A model generated the notes under the pieces. The model did no database searches and was not told the DNA's origin. It saw only the letters and a program-made list of their open reading frames with translations. Positions 39,950-42,406 of a DNA stretch of 42,406 nucleotides are shown piece after piece. The position numbers and the translations under genes were made by a program. The DNA comes from a virus: the IMG/VR virus record IMGVR_UViG_3300030329_001685, positions 1 to 42,406 of that record; one strand, 5' to 3'. Each line of letters begins with the position of its first letter. Position 1 is the first letter of the stretch.

Positions 39950-40365
39950 GGACGCTCGCTCTTTTGGCGTTCACGCTGGGGGGCTGTGCTTCGATGCATG
40001 GCCCCCTAGATGTGATTACGCCCGACGAGCTTACCATTGGGAGGGGAGACGGCACTCACTACGGTAAGGTCTCAACACATTCACCCGATTGGGGCTACGA
40101 AGGTGAGTCAGAGACTACCTACGCTGCGCTCACTTGGGACATCCCGTCTTTTCAAGACGAAAGCCTAACGACAGAAGAGCGGCGAGCCATTCGGGACTTC
40201 TATGCTCAAGTCGATGCTGCGCCAAAGGAAGAAGAGGACGGCATGTTCAAGCTGGCCGATGGGGCCAAGGCACCCCCTTCTTGGCTGCCTTTTGCCTTGG
40301 CTGGCATTGGACTAGCCATTGTCTTAGGCTTTGCTCTCCGCTCTAGGAGACAAGACCAATGGTAA
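39946..40365 (+). CDS. Lipoprotein with C-terminal membrane span (GTG start)
   Basis: This 139-aa protein starts at GTG and overlaps the previous stop. A short signal ends in LGGC (Cys14), a good lipobox. A polar middle (GTHYGKVSTHSPDWGYEGES) precedes a C-terminal membrane segment (WLPFALAGIGLAIVLGFALR, about 113-132) and a basic end. A lipoprotein anchor at one end and a span at the other could bridge the outer and inner membranes, as unimolecular spanins do. The size and order of elements fit such a unimolecular spanin, but sequence identity is not recognised. Confidence 0.6.
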   Translation: MRTLALLAFTLGGCASMHGPLDVITPDELTIGRGDGTHYGKVSTHSPDWGYEGESETTYAALTWDIPSFQDESLTTEERRAIRDFYAQVDAAPKEEEDGMFKLADGAKAPPSWLPFALAGIGLAIVLGFALRSRRQDQW

Positions 40366-40484
40366 GGCTCTTACTACTACTTACACTTACATCATGCGTA
40401 AGCTACCCCGAGATGGGTCAATGCCTATCGTCAAGCGGATCTTGCGTGCTCTGCGAGGAGGCCCAATGTCTGCCCAAGAACTAG
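40359..40484 (+). CDS. 41-aa cysteine-rich lipoprotein
   Basis: This short frame starts at the ATG at 40359, behind TAGGAGA, overlapping the end of the previous gene and the start of the next. The product begins MVRLLLLLTLTSCVSY, a minimal signal with a perfect LTSC lipobox (Cys13). The mature 29-residue peptide has five cysteines in all (CVSYPEMGQC..., then CVLCEEAQC). Small phage lipoproteins embedded beside membrane genes are often outer-membrane spanins, though those are usually Pro-rich. It might also exclude superinfecting phage. Confidence 0.65.
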   Translation: MVRLLLLLTLTSCVSYPEMGQCLSSSGSCVLCEEAQCLPKN

Positions 40485-40813
40485 AAGAGAAGAGTCGCGT
40501 CATAGATACAAAGAGCGCCGTGCTCCTAGAGGAGGTGGCTGCTCGCAAAGCCTTGGCCGAGATCAAGGCCAGCAAAACGGCAAGCGAGTTGGCGGCTGAG
40601 AAGCTGCCTGTTTGGTGCGTAGCGGCTGTGACCACGATGGTGGTCCTGTTCCTATTTGCGTGTTTGTATATCCCCGCTGAAAATGTCAGCGTGCTAGCGG
40701 GCTTAGTAACTCTCGTCGTGACTAGCTTTACCGGGATTCTCAGGTCGATCACTGACGGCACTGGGCAAGAGCGCAAACAAAACGGCAACGGCAAGCAGCC
40801 GAAGGCTGAGTGA
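40466..40813 (+). CDS. Two-span membrane protein (holin candidate)
   Basis: The 115-aa form starts at 40466 (MSAQELEEKSRVIDTKSAVL), behind GAGGAGG five bases upstream; the frame is open further 5' but overlaps the lipoprotein genes. A charged helical N-terminus is followed by two membrane segments (VWCVAAVTTMVVLFLFACLY and VLAGLVTLVVTSFTGIL), then a hydrophilic Lys/Gln/Asn-rich tail. Two spans with both ends inside fit a class II holin. It overlaps the 41-aa lipoprotein by 19 bases. Confidence 0.65.
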   Translation: MSAQELEEKSRVIDTKSAVLLEEVAARKALAEIKASKTASELAAEKLPVWCVAAVTTMVVLFLFACLYIPAENVSVLAGLVTLVVTSFTGILRSITDGTGQERKQNGNGKQPKAE

Positions 40814-41178
40814 TGGCGAAGAAGAAGGCTAAAGTGCCCTACAGATACGCCTCATGCCGTGTGGACCGCATCGTGGACGGCGACACCTGTGACCTCTGGA
40901 TCAACCTAGGCTTCAGCACCTTCGTTAAGAAGCGCATCAGGATGTACGGCATCAACACTCCCGAGAGCCGCACGAGGGATCTTGAGGAGAAAAAGCTGGG
41001 GCTGGCTGCTAAGGAACGGCTCAAGGAGCTACTAGCAGACGGCAAGTGTGACCTCGACAGCCATGAGCTAGGCAAGTACGGGCGCGTCCTTGGAACTCTT
41101 CATGTCGGCTCGACCAATGTGAACAAAGAGATGCTCAAGACCGAGGGCACCACCGAATACTTCGGGGGCAAGCGTTAG
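40813..41178 (+). CDS. Staphylococcal-nuclease-like (thermonuclease) protein
   Basis: This 121-aa protein has VDGDTCDLWI (Asp22, Asp24), RMYGINTPES (Arg43 and Glu51) and KYGRVLGTLHV (Arg91). The eight-residue spacing of Arg43 and Glu51 equals that of the catalytic Arg35 and Glu43 in the staphylococcal enzyme, and Arg91 matches Arg87. Asn48 stands where that enzyme has the calcium ligand Asp40. The family cuts DNA or RNA. There is no signal peptide, so it acts inside the cell. ATG at 40813 overlaps the previous stop. It is short but covers the barrel core. Confidence 0.85.
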   Translation: MAKKKAKVPYRYASCRVDRIVDGDTCDLWINLGFSTFVKKRIRMYGINTPESRTRDLEEKKLGLAAKERLKELLADGKCDLDSHELGKYGRVLGTLHVGSTNVNKEMLKTEGTTEYFGGKR

Positions 41179-41448
41179 ATGGCTAAGAAGGCGCGCAAGA
41201 GAAACTACCGGCGTGAGTACGACCAGTACCACAAGAAGAAGACGCAAAAGAAGCGGCGCGCTACACGGAACAAGGCCCGAAGAAAGGCCACGCGCGAAGG
41301 TCGGGTCAAGAAAGGCGACGGCAAAGAGGTTCACCACACAAAGAGAAGCCTTCGTGGTCGTACAAGAGTGGTCTCCCGACGAGCCAACCGCAAAGCTGGC
41401 TCGCCGGGAAGACGCAAGAAGACTGCTAGACGAAGTAGATCTCGCTGA
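41179..41448 (+). CDS. Very basic HNH-like protein, possibly degenerate
   Basis: This 89-aa protein is about 45% Lys plus Arg. NYRREYDQYHKKKTQKKRRA and GDGKEVHHTKRSLRGRTRVV resemble small phage HNH-like proteins with a V(D/H)H motif and a following loop, but the second half (RRKKTARRSRSR) lacks a clear HNH C-terminal His/Asn. It may bind nucleic acid without cutting. It lies directly after the nuclease gene (TAGATG). Its 3' end overlaps the convergent gene by 23 bases. Confidence 0.65.
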   Translation: MAKKARKRNYRREYDQYHKKKTQKKRRATRNKARRKATREGRVKKGDGKEVHHTKRSLRGRTRVVSRRANRKAGSPGRRKKTARRSRSR

Positions 41449-41749
41449 CCCACACCGCCACGGGCGCTCCGTGTCGAGTCACTGATGTGCCTCGCACGAA
41501 CTTGCCCGACGACTTGCACCAGCCTTTCTTGGCTGCAGCCGTTAGCACAGGGCCGAGGGCGCGTGGCTCCCTTGGTTTGGGCAAGCCTTCTCGCCACACA
41601 TCCTCAGAGGTAAATGCCCTCTGCCTTTCGCAGATCTTCTTAATGCAAGCCAAGGCATCCTCGACCCATTCAGGGTCTGCGTTTACCTCAGCGCGCTTCA
41701 TACCTTCGTCGCGGGCTTCCTTGGCCCCCTCGAAGTCAAACTCGCTCAT
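41426..41749 (-). CDS. Conserved small phage protein, winged-helix-like
   Basis: The 107-aa form starts at 41749 (MSEFDFEGAKEARDEGMKRA), with ATGA overlap with the loader stop. The C-terminal half, RQRAFTSEDVWREGLPKPRE followed by PRALGPVLTAAAKKGW and a beta hairpin ending PVAVWVSEIYFV, is a pattern I recall in many phages next to replication genes. It looks like a winged helix. It is the last gene of the leftward arm on the circular map. Confidence 0.72.
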   Translation of the reverse strand: MSEFDFEGAKEARDEGMKRAEVNADPEWVEDALACIKKICERQRAFTSEDVWREGLPKPREPRALGPVLTAAAKKGWCKSSGKFVRGTSVTRHGAPVAVWVSEIYFV

Positions 41750-42366
41750 CGGTAGCTCCCCCAATCCTCGCCACCGCAGAGGATGACAAGCCCGGTCTCG
41801 CTAATGCGACTCCAGACAGAGGGTCCGACGAACTTCTGCATAGCCTCGGGCATCAGGTTGCTGATGAGGATGGTCCTCGACATGTCCTGATACCGCTCGT
41901 CAAAGATGCGGATGAACTGAGACAACTCCCAGTCCGTACCCGCAACCTCTTGGATCTCGTCGAGGACGAGCAGGCCAGACTTGCGCGCTTCCCGTAAGGG
42001 GGAAACCTTGCGCCCGTCATCGCCAATAGGTGCGCCACTCCACGAATCCTTCTCCTGCTGGAGTAGACCCGCAAGGGTGCTGTAGCGCCCGTACACACCC
42101 TGCAAGTTCACCGCTAGCTCTGCAGCTAGCTGCGTCTTGCCGGTGCCACGAGGGCCAATCAAGATCACGCACGAGCCCGCCTCAGCGAGCCTAGCGTGCG
42201 CCTTCTCAACCTTCTCATGATCGGGCCACATGAGCTTCGGCCAGTCTGCCGCGCCCTTGTAGCGCCTTTCAAGCAGGCTCATATGCCGACGCGGGAAGCC
42301 GTACCTTTTAGCGCCTGCGATGTTGTCTTCAATGCGAAGCAACTCTTCAGGCGATTTCGGGTCCAT
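41746..42366 (-). CDS. DnaC-like helicase loader ATPase
   Basis: This 206-aa AAA+ protein has Walker A GPRGTGKT at 71-78 and Walker B LLVLDE ending at Glu137. RTILISNLMPEAM follows as a sensor-like segment and WSRISETG as an arginine-containing motif. The N-terminal 60 residues could bind the helicase. It is slightly shorter than bacterial DnaC, as is usual for phage loaders. The upstream partner gene at 40-756 encodes an O/DnaD-like initiator, with 20-base overlap across the circular junction. It would load the host DnaB helicase at the phage origin. Confidence 0.85.
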   Translation of the reverse strand: MDPKSPEELLRIEDNIAGAKRYGFPRRHMSLLERRYKGAADWPKLMWPDHEKVEKAHARLAEAGSCVILIGPRGTGKTQLAAELAVNLQGVYGRYSTLAGLLQQEKDSWSGAPIGDDGRKVSPLREARKSGLLVLDEIQEVAGTDWELSQFIRIFDERYQDMSRTILISNLMPEAMQKFVGPSVWSRISETGLVILCGGEDWGSYR

Positions 42367-42405
42367 CTCCTCCGACTTCGGGGTAGTCCCCCCTTGATTC
42401 GCTGC
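42308..42405. repeat. Terminal direct repeat, right copy
   Basis: This copy is identical to bases 1-98. It is followed by one base (a) that does not match base 99 (t). Removing one copy gives a circular unit of about 42,307 bases in which the loader and O-like genes are both intact and overlapping. Confidence 0.95.
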
Positions 42406-42406
42406 A

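Overview
The window is an essentially complete genome of a tailed phage with a short-tail (podovirus-like) gene set. It is probably a metagenomic or isolate assembly of a circular or terminally redundant unit. Bases 1-98 are repeated at 42308-42405, and the repeat lies inside the helicase-loader gene, so the unique unit is about 42,307 bp. The host cannot be named from sequence alone. Strong GGAGG ribosome sites, lipoprotein signals and the gene families point to a Gram-negative bacterial host. A LamG-type domain with an EGYLAHKWG signature is, from general family knowledge, frequent in marine bacteria and phages.

Layout: two opposed transcription arms diverge at 12.52-12.71 kb and converge at 41.43-41.45 kb. 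The minus-strand arm runs leftward from 12.5 kb and across the circular junction. It begins with a dense string of small, mostly unknown genes joined by 4-base stop/start overlaps. It then carries an ArdC-type antirestriction protein, a DUF2958 protein, a RecB/Cas4-like nuclease, a RecT annealing protein, an O/DnaD-like replication protein, a DnaC-like helicase loader and a small conserved protein. rusA is the only gene in this arm that reads rightward.

The plus-strand arm carries the small terminase, two predicted virion proteins, the large terminase, two lysine-rich mini-proteins, portal, scaffold, major capsid protein, a LamG-like decoration protein, a terminator, the head-tail adaptor and a 1433-aa tail nozzle interrupted by a lectin-like domain. 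Three internal (ejection) proteins follow, the last of 3285 aa and about 23% of the genome. This giant has a zincin-type HELLH motif and an ADP-ribosyltransferase-like polyvalent domain. After it come small membrane proteins and lipoproteins (probable lysis or envelope functions), a staphylococcal-nuclease-like protein and a very basic HNH-like protein.

How the genes work together: no DNA polymerase, replicative helicase, primase, RNA polymerase, integrase or recognisable endolysin was found. The phage probably recruits the host replisome through its O-like protein and loader, and processes DNA with its RecT, RecB-like nuclease and RusA modules. The most notable features not explained by gene families are (i) a family of 19-bp palindromes, RTMACG-N7-CGTKAY, placed mainly in regulatory gaps, (ii) a repeated 17-bp ribosome-site/stop-start junction cassette between small early genes, (iii) a purine-rich leader shared by both arms, and (iv) LSVP motifs that flank the ART-like domain of the giant protein.
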